This document shows, one piece after another, positions 51,559 through 61,027 of a stretch of 64,000 nucleotides of DNA. Positions within the stretch are counted from its first letter, which is position 1; each line of letters starts with the position of its first letter. A program made the position numbers and the translations under genes. This stretch comes from Phaeobacter porticola (GTDB lineage: Bacteria; Pseudomonadota; Alphaproteobacteria; Rhodobacterales; Rhodobacteraceae), in assembly GCF_001888185.1 (NCBI RefSeq), contig NZ_CP016367.1:1-64000 (forward strand), in the 5' to 3' direction. The notes under the pieces are model-generated. The model made no database searches, was not told where the DNA came from, and saw only the letters and a program-made list of their open reading frames with translations.

Positions 51559-54500
51559 ATGAAAATCAAGTTCAAGTCGCAACCCTATCAGACCGATGCC
51601 GTCGATGCGGTGGTCGATTGCTTTGAGGGCCAGCCCCGGCAGGATGTTCTGAAATACACCATCGACCCCGGCGCCGACCGGCAGGCCAAGATGGAGGTGG
51701 AGGGTTTTGGCAACGCCGCTGTCAAGCTGCCCGAGGACGTCTTGTTGGAGAACATCCGCAAGGTGCAGCGCGGCGCGATGCTGCCCCCGTCGGACAGCCT
51801 GACGCATCACACCGATGACAAGGGCAAGACCAAGCCCGCCAGCTACAAGCCCGGCGCGCAGATCAACCTCGACGTCGAGATGGAGACAGGCACGGGCAAG
51901 ACCTATGTCTACATCAAGACCATGTTCGAGATGCACAAACGCTATGGCTGGTCCAAGTTCATCATCATGGTGCCCAGCGTGGCGATCCGCGAAGGGGTGG
52001 CCAAGTCGATCCAGATGACGGCTGAGCATTTCCAGCAAGAATACGGCAAGAAGGTCCGGGCGTTCGTCTATAATTCAAAGCGGCTGCACGAGCTGGAGAG
52101 CTTTTCGTCGGACGCGGGCATCAACGTGATGGTGATCAACGTTCAGGCCTTTAACGCGTCAGGGGCGGATAACCGGCGGATCTATGACGAGCTGGACGAT
52201 TTCCAGTCGCGCAAGCCCATCGACGTGATCGCCAAGAACCGCCCCATCCTGATCCTGGACGAGCCGCAGAAAATGGAAGGGCCGGCGACGCAAAAAAGCT
52301 TACCGCTGTTCAACCCGCTGTTCATCCTGCGCTATTCGGCGACGCACAGAACCGTCCACAACAAGGTGCATCGTCTGGATGCGGTGGATGCCTTCAACAG
52401 GAAGCTGGTCAAGAAAATCAAGGTGCGCGGTGTGGAAACCAAAGGCCCGAGCGGGACGAACCCCTATCTGTTCCTGCACCGGATCGAGACCTCAAGCGCC
52501 GCGCCGGTCGCCTGGGTGGATATCGAGGTCAAGATGCAGAGCGGGATCAAACGTGTCGCCCGCAAACTGGAACAGGGGCGCAACCTGTTCGATCTGTCCA
52601 AGGGGCTGGAGGTCTACAAGGATTTCGTTGTCAGCAATATCGACGCCCGCGATGACACGGTGCATTTCACCAATGGTGATGTACTGCACGCGGGTGAGGC
52701 GTCGGGCGATGTGACGGAACGCGACATCCGGCGCATTCAGATCCGCGAAACGATCTCGGCCCATCTGGAACGCGAACAGGCGCTGTTCGCGCGTGGGATC
52801 AAGGTGCTGTCGCTGTTTTTCATCGACGAGGTGGAGAAGTATCGTGACTACGACCAGGCTGACGAGCAGGGCGAATATGCCAGGGTGTTCGAGGAAGAAT
52901 ACGCGCAGGCGGTTGACGAGCTACTTGCTGAGTTGCCGCTGGAGAATGTGGAGTATCGCGACTATCTGACCGGGATCGAGGTGGGCAAGACCCATCGCGG
53001 TTATTTCTCGATCGACAAGAAGGGGCGGATGACAGACCCCAAGGCTGCCGCCCGTGGCGAGTTGGCGGGCCAATCGACAGAACCCAGTGATTACGATCTG
53101 ATCCTGAAGGACAAGGAGCGGCTGTTGTCCTTTGAGGAACCCACGCGTTTCATCTTTTCCCACTCAGCCCTGCGAGAAGGTTGGGACAACCCCAATGTCT
53201 TCGTGATGTGCATGCTCAAGCACAATGAAAGCCAGAACACCATCTCACGGCGTCAGGAAGTCGGGCGCGGTCTGCGGATCGCGGTCAATCTCAATGGCGA
53301 GAGGATGGATCATCCGGTGACCGTGCATGACATCAACGTGCTGACCGTAGTCGCATCGGAGAGCTACAAGGGGTTTGTGACAGCCCTGCAGAAAGAGATC
53401 GTCGAGAACCTGTCGGCTCGGCCCAAGCAGGCGGATGCCGAGTATTTTGATGGCAAGACGTTGAAAACCGGCGATCTGGAGTTGGTCTTGGACAAATCGC
53501 TTGCCAAAAAGTTGGAGCGCTTCCTGATCAAGAGCGACTATGTCGATGAAGATGGCCACATCACCGCCGCCTATCACGAGGCCCGTAAGTCGGAGGCACT
53601 GGCAGAGCTTCCCGAGGAGCTGGAAGCCCATCGCAATGCCGTCTTCGCGCTGATTGACACCGTTTTCAATGGCAGGGCCATCGACGACATGTTCAGCGAC
53701 GGGCGCACCCCAAAGAGAAACCGGCTGAATGAAAATTTCCAGCGCAAGGAGTTTCAAGAGCTTTGGCGCCGGATAAACCGAAAGGCCGTCTATCAGGTCG
53801 AGTTCGACAGCGTCGCACTGGTCCAAAGCTGTATTAACCGGTTGGAAAGCGAACTGCAGGTTGCGCCGCTGCAATATCTGGTGACGGAGGGTGCCTTGTC
53901 CGATGACGTGACCGATGAAAACCTTCGGGATGGCAGTGCCTTCGTGCAGGGGAAAATTCGGTCTGAGAGCGGCAAGAGTGCACATTCACGCGTGTCATAC
54001 GATGTCATCGGATCAATTGCTCAGAATACTGATTTGACACGCAAGACCGTGGGCGAAATCCTGGCCGGGATCCAACCGGCAAAATTTGGTGAGTTTGCCA
54101 AGAACCCTGAACAATTCATCGCTGATGCCTCGCACTTGATCCAAGAGCAAAAAGCAACCGCGATCATCGAAAAGCTGACCTACGATGCGGTCGAAGAGCG
54201 CTATGATTCCGAGCTGTTCACGGCGGGCGAAACGGGCAACGACTTCAAGAAGGCGACTGAGAAGCTGAAGAACCACGTTTATGATTATGCGATCGTGGAT
54301 TCAAAGGTAGAGCGCGACTTTGTCAGGGATCTCGATACAAGCGCAGAGGTTGTCGTTTACTCCAAACTACCACGCGGCTTCCTGATCCCGACACCCGTTG
54401 GTGACTACAACCCGGATTGGGCGATCGCGTTCAAAGAAGGTGGTATCAAGCATCTCTACTTTGTCGCAGAGACCAAGTCTGACCTCCCCTCGATGAAGAT

Positions 54501-54642
54501 GCGTGAACTGGAACAGACCAAGATCAAATGTGCCCGAAAGTTCTTTGACGAAATCGGTCGACGGATCAATGACAACAGCGTCAAATATGATGTGGTCACC
54601 AGCTACTCTGAACTTATGACGCTGGTGAAAGATGTGGGGTGA
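51559..54642 (+). CDS. res: Type III restriction endonuclease (Res)
   Basis: A 1027-residue Res subunit. The helicase core has Walker A METGTGKT (108-115), the type III-style DEPQ box (234-237), RYSATHR and HSALREGWDNPNVFV. At the C-terminus I see an intact nuclease site: P952-D953 and then E971-T-K973 (NPDWAIAF...FVAETK), the PD-(D/E)xK pattern. The protein should cut DNA after ATP-driven scanning from unmethylated sites, in complex with Mod. It lies 61 bases after the AlbA_2 gene. It is the last gene of the island and convergent with virB11. The length is usual for the family (900-1050). Confidence 0.92.
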   Translation: MKIKFKSQPYQTDAVDAVVDCFEGQPRQDVLKYTIDPGADRQAKMEVEGFGNAAVKLPEDVLLENIRKVQRGAMLPPSDSLTHHTDDKGKTKPASYKPGAQINLDVEMETGTGKTYVYIKTMFEMHKRYGWSKFIIMVPSVAIREGVAKSIQMTAEHFQQEYGKKVRAFVYNSKRLHELESFSSDAGINVMVINVQAFNASGADNRRIYDELDDFQSRKPIDVIAKNRPILILDEPQKMEGPATQKSLPLFNPLFILRYSATHRTVHNKVHRLDAVDAFNRKLVKKIKVRGVETKGPSGTNPYLFLHRIETSSAAPVAWVDIEVKMQSGIKRVARKLEQGRNLFDLSKGLEVYKDFVVSNIDARDDTVHFTNGDVLHAGEASGDVTERDIRRIQIRETISAHLEREQALFARGIKVLSLFFIDEVEKYRDYDQADEQGEYARVFEEEYAQAVDELLAELPLENVEYRDYLTGIEVGKTHRGYFSIDKKGRMTDPKAAARGELAGQSTEPSDYDLILKDKERLLSFEEPTRFIFSHSALREGWDNPNVFVMCMLKHNESQNTISRRQEVGRGLRIAVNLNGERMDHPVTVHDINVLTVVASESYKGFVTALQKEIVENLSARPKQADAEYFDGKTLKTGDLELVLDKSLAKKLERFLIKSDYVDEDGHITAAYHEARKSEALAELPEELEAHRNAVFALIDTVFNGRAIDDMFSDGRTPKRNRLNENFQRKEFQELWRRINRKAVYQVEFDSVALVQSCINRLESELQVAPLQYLVTEGALSDDVTDENLRDGSAFVQGKIRSESGKSAHSRVSYDVIGSIAQNTDLTRKTVGEILAGIQPAKFGEFAKNPEQFIADASHLIQEQKATAIIEKLTYDAVEERYDSELFTAGETGNDFKKATEKLKNHVYDYAIVDSKVERDFVRDLDTSAEVVVYSKLPRGFLIPTPVGDYNPDWAIAFKEGGIKHLYFVAETKSDLPSMKMRELEQTKIKCARKFFDEIGRRINDNSVKYDVVTSYSELMTLVKDVG

Positions 54643-54770
54643 AGAAACCGCGGTATCTCCCTCGAGTTTCCTGTTGACGCCAAACAGACCATTTTCCGCT
54701 TGCAGATCAGGGTGCCCCGTTAAGCATCATCGCTGTGTGCAGGCCCTCTGTGGCGGACTAGCAGATCCTC

Positions 54771-55769
54771 TCAAGGATTTGAGCTGCCCGGCAGCCACAC
54801 CTGTTCGACCCCGCGTCTTCCGTCCTTCCGACCAAGCTGCACCACGACATCGATGCTGGACGCGGCATAGCGCCTTACCTCCTCAAAGCTCATATTGATG
54901 CCCACCGACATGACCATGAGGGCAAGGCGGTCGAGCGCCTTCTGCGCGGTATCGGCGTGAATTGTGGTGAAAGAGCCTGAATGGCCGGTGTTGATCGCGT
55001 CGAGGAAGGTCTTGCACTCATCGCCGCGCAACTCGCCAAGAATGATCCGGTCAGGACGCATGCGCAAAGAGGTCTCCAGCAATTTGGCCGCGGTGCGCTC
55101 ACTTGAGGGGACACGGTCAGCCTTGAGCATCGCGCGATTGGGCTGCGGAGGAAAGAGCTCGAATGCGTCCTCGATGGTCACGATACGCTCCGTCTTGGTC
55201 ACCAGCGCGAGAAGCGCCCGGGCAAAAGTCGTTTTGCCCGTGGACGTCCCGCCGCTGATCATGATGTTCAACCGCTCATCGATGCAGAGTTTCATGGCGG
55301 CTCGAATATCCCCCGCCTCGGTCAGTGCGATGACCTGTTCGGCTTTTGCCTGTCGTTCGGCACCCAAATCCACCAGTCCACCGTGCAACAGACCGATGTC
55401 GCCCAAGGTGAGTTGGTCTTCACTGTAGCGGCGCAAAGTGATCGAGGGCCCGCCATCCACGACGGGCGGATAGACGACCTGTGCCCGGATCGGCTTGCCG
55501 TTCATCTCGATCTTGCCGGAGACGAGCGGCTTTTTCTCGCTGATCTGTCCGTGGGTGGCGCTGGCAATGGATGTTGCAAGGTCCCGAGCTTGGGAAGGGG
55601 AGTAAAACACACCTTCGAGGCCGACCATATGCTCAGCCCCCCGGGTTTCCACCCAGACCTTTCCATCGGGATTGACCGCTATTTCGACCACGCAGGGATC
55701 GGCGAGCGGTGCAGCCAGAGGTTTTAGATAGGTCGAAAGAAAACTGGCTTTTTCTGCCGCCTGGTTCAT
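54771..55769 (-). CDS. virB11: VirB11 secretion ATPase
   Basis: A 332-residue hexameric traffic ATPase of the type IV system. Walker A GGTSTGKTTFARAL is at about residues 159-172, the Asp/His boxes cover TKTERIVTIEDAFELF and LRMRPDRIILGELRGDE, and GHSGSFTTIHADT follows. ATG 55769 (MNQAAEKASF) is preferred to the longer ORF from 55850. It is the last visible gene of the virB operon, 110 bases after virB10, and is convergent with res. It switches the machine between pilus building and DNA export with VirD4. Confidence 0.94.
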   Translation of the reverse strand: MNQAAEKASFLSTYLKPLAAPLADPCVVEIAVNPDGKVWVETRGAEHMVGLEGVFYSPSQARDLATSIASATHGQISEKKPLVSGKIEMNGKPIRAQVVYPPVVDGGPSITLRRYSEDQLTLGDIGLLHGGLVDLGAERQAKAEQVIALTEAGDIRAAMKLCIDERLNIMISGGTSTGKTTFARALLALVTKTERIVTIEDAFELFPPQPNRAMLKADRVPSSERTAAKLLETSLRMRPDRIILGELRGDECKTFLDAINTGHSGSFTTIHADTAQKALDRLALMVMSVGINMSFEEVRRYAASSIDVVVQLGRKDGRRGVEQVWLPGSSNP

Positions 55770-55879
55770 GGGTGGCCGCCTGTGCGTTTCAGGTTTGTGT
55801 TGCTTTGAGACACGCGGCCTCTCCCTTCGGTCGAACGCGTGTTTCGACACCTGATTGTTTTGTCGAACCCGAAACGCAC

Positions 55880-57337
55880 TTAATAGAACTCAAGATCACG
55901 GTCGACGATCACACTGATCGCAGCGCCCGGCTGGACCGAGATAACCGGAGGCAGGGTGGCAAATTCGCCGATCACCGCATCGGTGGCCTGCGCAAAACTG
56001 CCCGCGACATCCTCGGCAATTTCTGATCTGGTCTCGGAGCTGGCCTCGGATGCGGCGATTGCCGGTCCTGCGCCGATGATCGAGAGCAATGCGGCTGTGC
56101 CAAAGCGCAGCCCAAAGCGGGAGTTCACGGAGCCCGTCACGCCCGAGCGGCCCTGATCGTCCGCGCCAAATGCGGCGAGCTGAACCGATTGCCCCTCGGG
56201 TGTGACGATGCGTGACCAGCCAACCAGAATGCGGGCCTGGCCCAAAGAGACATTCGAATTGTAGGTCCCGAAGAGGCGGGAGCCTTCGGGAATGAGAACG
56301 CGGGACTGATCGAAACTCCAGACCGGGTAGTTCACGATGGCGGTAATCTGTCCGGGCAATGTGGATTCGATGGCGGTTTCCAGTGACGCTTGAATGAGCG
56401 TGCCCTGCAGCACCGTATTGGAAGGATTGGCGATAACCTCCGCTGTCGCGACTTGAACGGGCTGGGCACCGTCCAACACGAAGGCGCGCGCCGCCGCATC
56501 TCCGACCGCAGGTCCCCTCTCAGGGTCAGATGCCGGACTGCCCGTCTGGCCGCCCGCATCAAAGATCACCCCTTCGGACCGAATTTGTGTGTCGCGCAGC
56601 GCCGCCGCCTCGGCACGCCGACGGTCCAGTTCAGCCCGCCGCGCGGCTTCCTCGGCGGCGAGCTGATCCCTCTCGGTTTGCGCGCGTAGAGCGTCACTCA
56701 TACCGTCATCGATCTGCTGTTGCAGGGCGTCGTTCTGGCGCTGCAGTCCGAGCATTTGCTCCATCAACTGCTCCATCCGGCCATCGGCAACACGCGCGCG
56801 TGCGGCAACCTCATCAGCGATACGCTTTTGCGCTTCAAGATCGGCTTCTGCCAACCGGGTGTCCATCTCGCTTTGCATCTGGGCGATGAGCGCCGTGTTC
56901 TGTTCCTGGACCGAGCGCAGCGCTTCGGCCAGCTCGGCGGAATTGTCGGGGGCAGGGGCCTCGGCCAGTCTTGCCAACTGGGCTTGTAGGGCGACCACGT
57001 CGCTCGCAAGCTTGGCGTTCTGTTCCTCGAGAGCTTGGCGCTGCGCCGCGAGTTCATCCTCGATTGGTCCGGGATCGAACCTCGGCTCTGATCTTTGTTC
57101 GGTCGGTTCAGCGTCGGCTGTCATGCGGCCAAACCCGTCACCGTCAACTTGATCCTGAAAGTCGTCGGCTTTCGATGTTTCAACGGCAGAAGTGATGCCG
57201 CTGCCTTGCACAAGCGGGTAGGCAATGATGGCGGTCCCTGCCACAAGCAATGCACCCAAACCAAGCCTGAGCCCGAGAGATGCGCGCCGCTTGGGTGCGA
57301 AGCTGTATTCCTTTTCCCCGGTTTTCTCGTCGCTCAT
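55880..57337 (-). CDS. virB10: VirB10 core channel protein
   Basis: A 485-residue VirB10. A basic cytoplasmic N-terminus is followed by one membrane helix (LGLGALLVAGTAIIAYPLVQ, about residues 25-44). A long Q/A/E-rich periplasmic coiled coil (about 85-250) leads to the C-terminal TrbI/VirB10 beta-barrel domain (about 290-450; VLIPEGSRLFGTYNSNV is the classical signature, followed by the antenna-helix region GLRFGTAALLSIIGA). The coiled coil is longer than in Agrobacterium VirB10 (377 residues). It senses ATP energy and gates the outer-membrane pore with VirB9. It is 2 bases from virB9. Confidence 0.95.
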   Translation of the reverse strand: MSDEKTGEKEYSFAPKRRASLGLRLGLGALLVAGTAIIAYPLVQGSGITSAVETSKADDFQDQVDGDGFGRMTADAEPTEQRSEPRFDPGPIEDELAAQRQALEEQNAKLASDVVALQAQLARLAEAPAPDNSAELAEALRSVQEQNTALIAQMQSEMDTRLAEADLEAQKRIADEVAARARVADGRMEQLMEQMLGLQRQNDALQQQIDDGMSDALRAQTERDQLAAEEAARRAELDRRRAEAAALRDTQIRSEGVIFDAGGQTGSPASDPERGPAVGDAAARAFVLDGAQPVQVATAEVIANPSNTVLQGTLIQASLETAIESTLPGQITAIVNYPVWSFDQSRVLIPEGSRLFGTYNSNVSLGQARILVGWSRIVTPEGQSVQLAAFGADDQGRSGVTGSVNSRFGLRFGTAALLSIIGAGPAIAASEASSETRSEIAEDVAGSFAQATDAVIGEFATLPPVISVQPGAAISVIVDRDLEFY

Positions 57338-57339
57338 GA

Positions 57340-58071
57340 TCAGAACTCCCGTCCACGCAGGGCGGCCACGGCAGCAGCCTCGGTCGTGAACCCACCAGTC
57401 TCACGGGTAATGCAGATATGATCGTCGCCCATGCGGATCGTGTAGGCGTCCCGCACGCCGGTGACCCGCACGACCGCACCTTGCGTCTGGCTGTTCTGGG
57501 TGATCTCGTAGCCCTGGGCGTTCAAGCCGAAGATCGAGGGCCGCACGCCGGGCCGGAATTCAAAGAAGGTCGAGCGCCCATCATTCCAGACCCTCACCGG
57601 GCGGATCGCACCGCTGCCCGCGAACTGATAGCCGGTATCTCGGCCTCCAGCCGCAAGCTGGCGCCCGGCGGGGCGCTCGTCGGGAAAGTTTACGACGACC
57701 CGGAAAGACTGTGTCCGCGAGCGTCCCTCTGTCAGATAGAAGGCGACAGCGCGGCGGTTGGTAAAGATCGTCAGGTTTGTCGTGGCCTGAGCCTCGACAG
57801 GCTTGATCGAGATCGTATTGCGGTTTGACAGAACCTCCACTTCATAGGACGCGGAGTCACCGATCAGGACTTGATTGATCCGTTCGCCGGGACCGAGTTC
57901 GATTGACGTGTTTACCCGAAGGTGGGTGTCGATCCGGATCACATCCGTAGGGTTGAAGGTCACGTGGCGAACGCGGGCGTCCTGACCCATGGTGACCGGT
58001 GCGCGCTCGGCCAAGGCGGGCGTTCCGAGCAACCCGCCGACCGTTGCGATGGCAATTATGAAGGTTTTCAT
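57340..58071 (-). CDS. virB9: VirB9 outer-membrane core protein
   Basis: A 243-residue periplasmic protein with a signal peptide (MKTFIIAIATVGGLLGTPALA). The N-terminal VirB9 domain contains DVIRIDTHLRVNTSIELGPGERI (about residues 42-64), and the C-terminal lobe contains RPVRVWNDGRSTFFEF (about 158-173). It forms the outer ring with VirB10 and usually a small lipoprotein VirB7. It is tightly packed between virB8 and virB10 (gaps of 2-3 bases), so co-translated. Confidence 0.94.
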   Translation of the reverse strand: MKTFIIAIATVGGLLGTPALAERAPVTMGQDARVRHVTFNPTDVIRIDTHLRVNTSIELGPGERINQVLIGDSASYEVEVLSNRNTISIKPVEAQATTNLTIFTNRRAVAFYLTEGRSRTQSFRVVVNFPDERPAGRQLAAGGRDTGYQFAGSGAIRPVRVWNDGRSTFFEFRPGVRPSIFGLNAQGYEITQNSQTQGAVVRVTGVRDAYTIRMGDDHICITRETGGFTTEAAAVAALRGREF

Positions 58072-58074
58072 GAA

Positions 58075-58719
58075 CTATTCTCGTGTCAGTGTTTCGGCAT
58101 CGACCCGGTAAGCGGTCACCGAGAAGCCAAGGGGATTTTCCCAAACGCGTGTCAGGGAGCGTTCGCGGCGGGGGGCAAATTCAAACCCTACGGTGGCGAT
58201 GAATGTTTGCGTGACGGGGGTCTGGTTGGGTCGGGTGAGGCGTTTGTCGAACCGGATCTGAGCCACTTCGTCCTGCAGGAAGGTGATCGCCCGCACGCGG
58301 ACATCGACCTGCGCATTCGCGCCGTAGCTGCGCGGTGGATAATTCTCGGCCCCCGCGGTCCAGAGTTCTATCAGCGAGGCGCGGGCGGGCCCGCTGGAGC
58401 GCCGCTGGACACTTTCGAGCCGTTCTTGAATGCCGTTCCTGAAATAGCTTTCGCGGTCGCTGATATAACTGACAAGCAGGGATTCCTTGATCGCTTCCTC
58501 ATCGGTGATACCAGACGGCTGAACCTGATAGATGCGTTCTGCTGCACCCGACGTGCTGTCGACGAGGACGGTAAACACTTCGGTTTCGCGCAGGGGCAAC
58601 ATAACCGTAATGGTCAGGGCCAACAGCACGGATACGGCGCAGGAACAGCCCGCAACGATCCATGCGGCGCGCGCTGCCCGGCGCGGACCCATCACCAAAT
58701 CGATATCGAAATCACTCAT
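58075..58719 (-). CDS. virB8: VirB8 inner-membrane assembly factor
   Basis: A 214-residue VirB8. A short cytoplasmic N-terminus is followed by one membrane helix (AAWIVAGCSCAVSVLLALTI, about residues 18-37) and an NTF2-like periplasmic domain, in which LVSYISDRESYFRNGIQERL (about 87-106) matches the family. It nucleates assembly through contacts with VirB9, VirB10 and VirB5. It is two to three bases from both neighbours in the operon. Confidence 0.93.
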   Translation of the reverse strand: MSDFDIDLVMGPRRAARAAWIVAGCSCAVSVLLALTITVMLPLRETEVFTVLVDSTSGAAERIYQVQPSGITDEEAIKESLLVSYISDRESYFRNGIQERLESVQRRSSGPARASLIELWTAGAENYPPRSYGANAQVDVRVRAITFLQDEVAQIRFDKRLTRPNQTPVTQTFIATVGFEFAPRRERSLTRVWENPLGFSVTAYRVDAETLTRE

Positions 58720-58721
58720 GA

Positions 58722-59723
58722 CTATCCCTTCTTCATCTTTCCGGCGAGCTTGACCGCACCGCCCGCATAGCTCCCGGCACGGGCCGCGCTGGACGATCGG
58801 TCGGAGACGCCTTGTCCCTGAAGTCCTGCATTGAAGCCCCGTCGCATGTCATCTCCGCCCCGGATCGCGGCACCGGTATTGCGCCACGCGTTCCCGGGCA
58901 TCCGCGCGGCATTTGCACCGATCGAGGCGAGGCCGATGTTCGTGGCGGCAAGCCCTTGCGCGAAAGTTGGCACGAGCAACATCAGGCCAGCGCCGATCAT
59001 CATCACCACGACGAACGAAATCGCGTCCCCGAGTGTTTCGACGCTGTCGAGGCTATCAGGTGCGACAGCTTCACCCGTCGCTATGGTGAAGCCAGCCATG
59101 GCAGCCACTAACAGCGGCACAAAGGAAAAACCGATGGCGAGTTTGACCCATGCCTCGAACAGCGGCGCCGATTGTTTGAATAATGTGCAAGCCACGACCA
59201 CAGGTGCGATGGCGATCAATACCGCCAACATGATCTTGGCGGCCGACAGAACGATGATGGTGATCGTCGCCATGGCGGCGGCCACAAGAAACATGACCAC
59301 GCTGGTCATGGCACCGGCCAGCCAGCCTCCATTCTGGCTGATCGCCTGCCCGACATTCAGGGCTTGGGAGTAGAGATCGTCTATGCCGTCATAAAGGTTT
59401 GTGACATCACCACCTGAGAGGGAGTTGAGAATACCTGCACCAAGTTCGGCAGGAGCATTTGTCAGCGCATCGTACGGAACAGAAAGGTTTGCGTAGATCA
59501 AAAACACATTGACCAGCACAATGCGCAGCCCTACCGACACGATTGTGGAAACCGAGAGCGGCACGGCTTGCAGACCCACATTTGCGCCTACAAGAACGAC
59601 CACCAACACAGATGCGGTCTGTACAACCGGGCGTACTGCGGCAACCGTATCAGCATACGTGTCAGCTGCCACGCCCGCGACAGTGGCATCTACCAATGCC
59701 AGAACCTCAGCGATTATGGCCAT
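58722..59723 (-). CDS. virB6: VirB6 polytopic membrane protein
   Basis: A 333-residue TrbL/VirB6 family protein with about six hydrophobic helices between residues 30 and 265 (for example VLVVVLVGANVGLQ and MATITIIVLSAAKIMLAVL). A glycine- and arginine-rich C-terminal tail (about 270-333) is probably cytoplasmic. The motif LFEAWVKLAIGFSFVPLLVA is typical of the family. VirB6 forms the inner-membrane part of the DNA channel. It is in the usual order before virB8. Confidence 0.9.
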   Translation of the reverse strand: MAIIAEVLALVDATVAGVAADTYADTVAAVRPVVQTASVLVVVLVGANVGLQAVPLSVSTIVSVGLRIVLVNVFLIYANLSVPYDALTNAPAELGAGILNSLSGGDVTNLYDGIDDLYSQALNVGQAISQNGGWLAGAMTSVVMFLVAAAMATITIIVLSAAKIMLAVLIAIAPVVVACTLFKQSAPLFEAWVKLAIGFSFVPLLVAAMAGFTIATGEAVAPDSLDSVETLGDAISFVVVMMIGAGLMLLVPTFAQGLAATNIGLASIGANAARMPGNAWRNTGAAIRGGDDMRRGFNAGLQGQGVSDRSSSAARAGSYAGGAVKLAGKMKKG

Positions 59724-59725
59724 CC

Positions 59726-60214
59726 TTAACTACCACACCGCTCCAATTGGAAGTTCTGATAGCGCTCGTTTACATCTGACCAATCGCTGCGACGGTATTT
59801 GCGAAAGACGCTGAAATCGCTGGTAGTTGCATCCTGCGCCGCTTTGCCAATCCGTTCCTGCGTAAACGCATCGAGCGACCCGAGATCATAGATGCAGCCG
59901 CAGAAGCCCTGCGACATTGCAAGCTCTCTCAGGTCGGTGCCGAAGCCCCACCGAACCGCTCCTCGAAAAATCTCGTTGCCGAAAAACTCAGTGTCCGGAT
60001 AGCTGAAGGTGCAGGTTTGCGGCTTCGGGAACATCAAGAGCCCTCTTGCCTGTACCTCGCGCATGAGATCGAGGAGGCGCTCTTCCTCCCCATTTTCGGT
60101 GGCAGTGACGACCTCCCCGAGCAACGTATCGTCGGGCAGGTCTTGCAAGTCTTCCGCCCAGGCACTGCCTGCTAGGGCGATGAAAACTGCAAGTGCTTTG
60201 AGTGATGTATTCAA
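59726..60214 (-). CDS. Secreted T4SS-associated hypothetical protein (162 aa)
   Basis: A 162-residue protein with a signal peptide (MNTSLKALAVFIALAGSAWA, cut before EDLQ) and a mature part with four cysteines (TCTFSYP, GFCGCIYD and ERCGS), probably making disulphide bonds in the periplasm. I recognise no named family. It lies between virB5 and virB6 with 2- and 3-base gaps, a position where several systems carry an entry-exclusion or small envelope protein (eex-like), so that role is possible. The strand and spacing leave no doubt that it belongs to the operon. Confidence 0.75.
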   Translation of the reverse strand: MNTSLKALAVFIALAGSAWAEDLQDLPDDTLLGEVVTATENGEEERLLDLMREVQARGLLMFPKPQTCTFSYPDTEFFGNEIFRGAVRWGFGTDLRELAMSQGFCGCIYDLGSLDAFTQERIGKAAQDATTSDFSVFRKYRRSDWSDVNERYQNFQLERCGS

Positions 60215-60217
60215 GGG

Positions 60218-61027
60218 TCAGTCCTCGGCGCCGGAAAAATCAAAGAAGGAGCGTGTGCGGGCCTGCTCGGCCGCGAAATCAATGCCGTTTTGACCTTGCG
60301 CCAAGCCTTGGGCGGCATTCAGGCGCCACATCTGGCCCAGCATGTAATTCGTCTCCGCGGCCATACGCGTGTTGAGATCAATCGATTCCTTGAGCGTTTC
60401 CTGTTCGCCAATCGCTTCCACCAGCCCATCGATACGCTCGATGCTCTGGGCGGCTTCCTCGTAGGAAATTTGGGCTTGCCCGATAACCATGGCATTGGCA
60501 GCCGCCAGATCGGCTATGGCAGCGCCTTGCGGGTTCCCGGCGTCGTTCAGCTCGGTGAGTTTTTCCGAGGTGAACCCCGCACTGGCCATAGTCTCGCGCA
60601 TGGCATCTGCGGCGCGGCGCTCACCCATGGTGACGTCGCCATCGAGCAGATTGTCCAGCAGGCTGTCAAAATCCCCGAGTGACAGGTTGTCCATGAAACC
60701 CGATAGATCGGTGATCTTCTGGGCGCGGGCACGCAGGTCCTCCACATCGTTGTAGAGGGCTGCGATTTCATTCAGGCCGGTAATTGAACCCAGGACGTCA
60801 TCAAGAAGGCCCTGAATATCAGTGAGGCGTTCGATCTGGGTACGCAATTCCTCGATTTGCTGGAGCTGGTTTTCCGCATCGCGCAGCGCGGCCTGCAGCT
60901 GCTCGATATTCTGCGCGAGGTTCGATCCATCGATCACAGGCACACCCTGAGCGAAGGCTGGGGGCGGGTGTGCCGCCATGAGCGTGCCCGCGACAATAAT
61001 TGCGGCAATGCGGGTGTCAGCCCTCAT
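60218..61027 (-). CDS. virB5: VirB5-like pilus-tip/adhesin protein
   Basis: A 269-residue exported protein with a signal peptide ending HPPPAFAQG. The mature part is almost wholly helical, with a coiled coil (IEQLQAALRDAENQLQQIEELRTQIERL, about residues 42-69). It begins QGVPVIDGSNLAQN, which is typical of VirB5 proteins. VirB5 sits at the pilus tip and helps contact the recipient. Its start overlaps the end of the VirB1-like gene by 11 bases. The same mature N-terminal motif recurs in that upstream protein. Confidence 0.85.
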   Translation of the reverse strand: MRADTRIAAIIVAGTLMAAHPPPAFAQGVPVIDGSNLAQNIEQLQAALRDAENQLQQIEELRTQIERLTDIQGLLDDVLGSITGLNEIAALYNDVEDLRARAQKITDLSGFMDNLSLGDFDSLLDNLLDGDVTMGERRAADAMRETMASAGFTSEKLTELNDAGNPQGAAIADLAAANAMVIGQAQISYEEAAQSIERIDGLVEAIGEQETLKESIDLNTRMAAETNYMLGQMWRLNAAQGLAQGQNGIDFAAEQARTRSFFDFSGAED

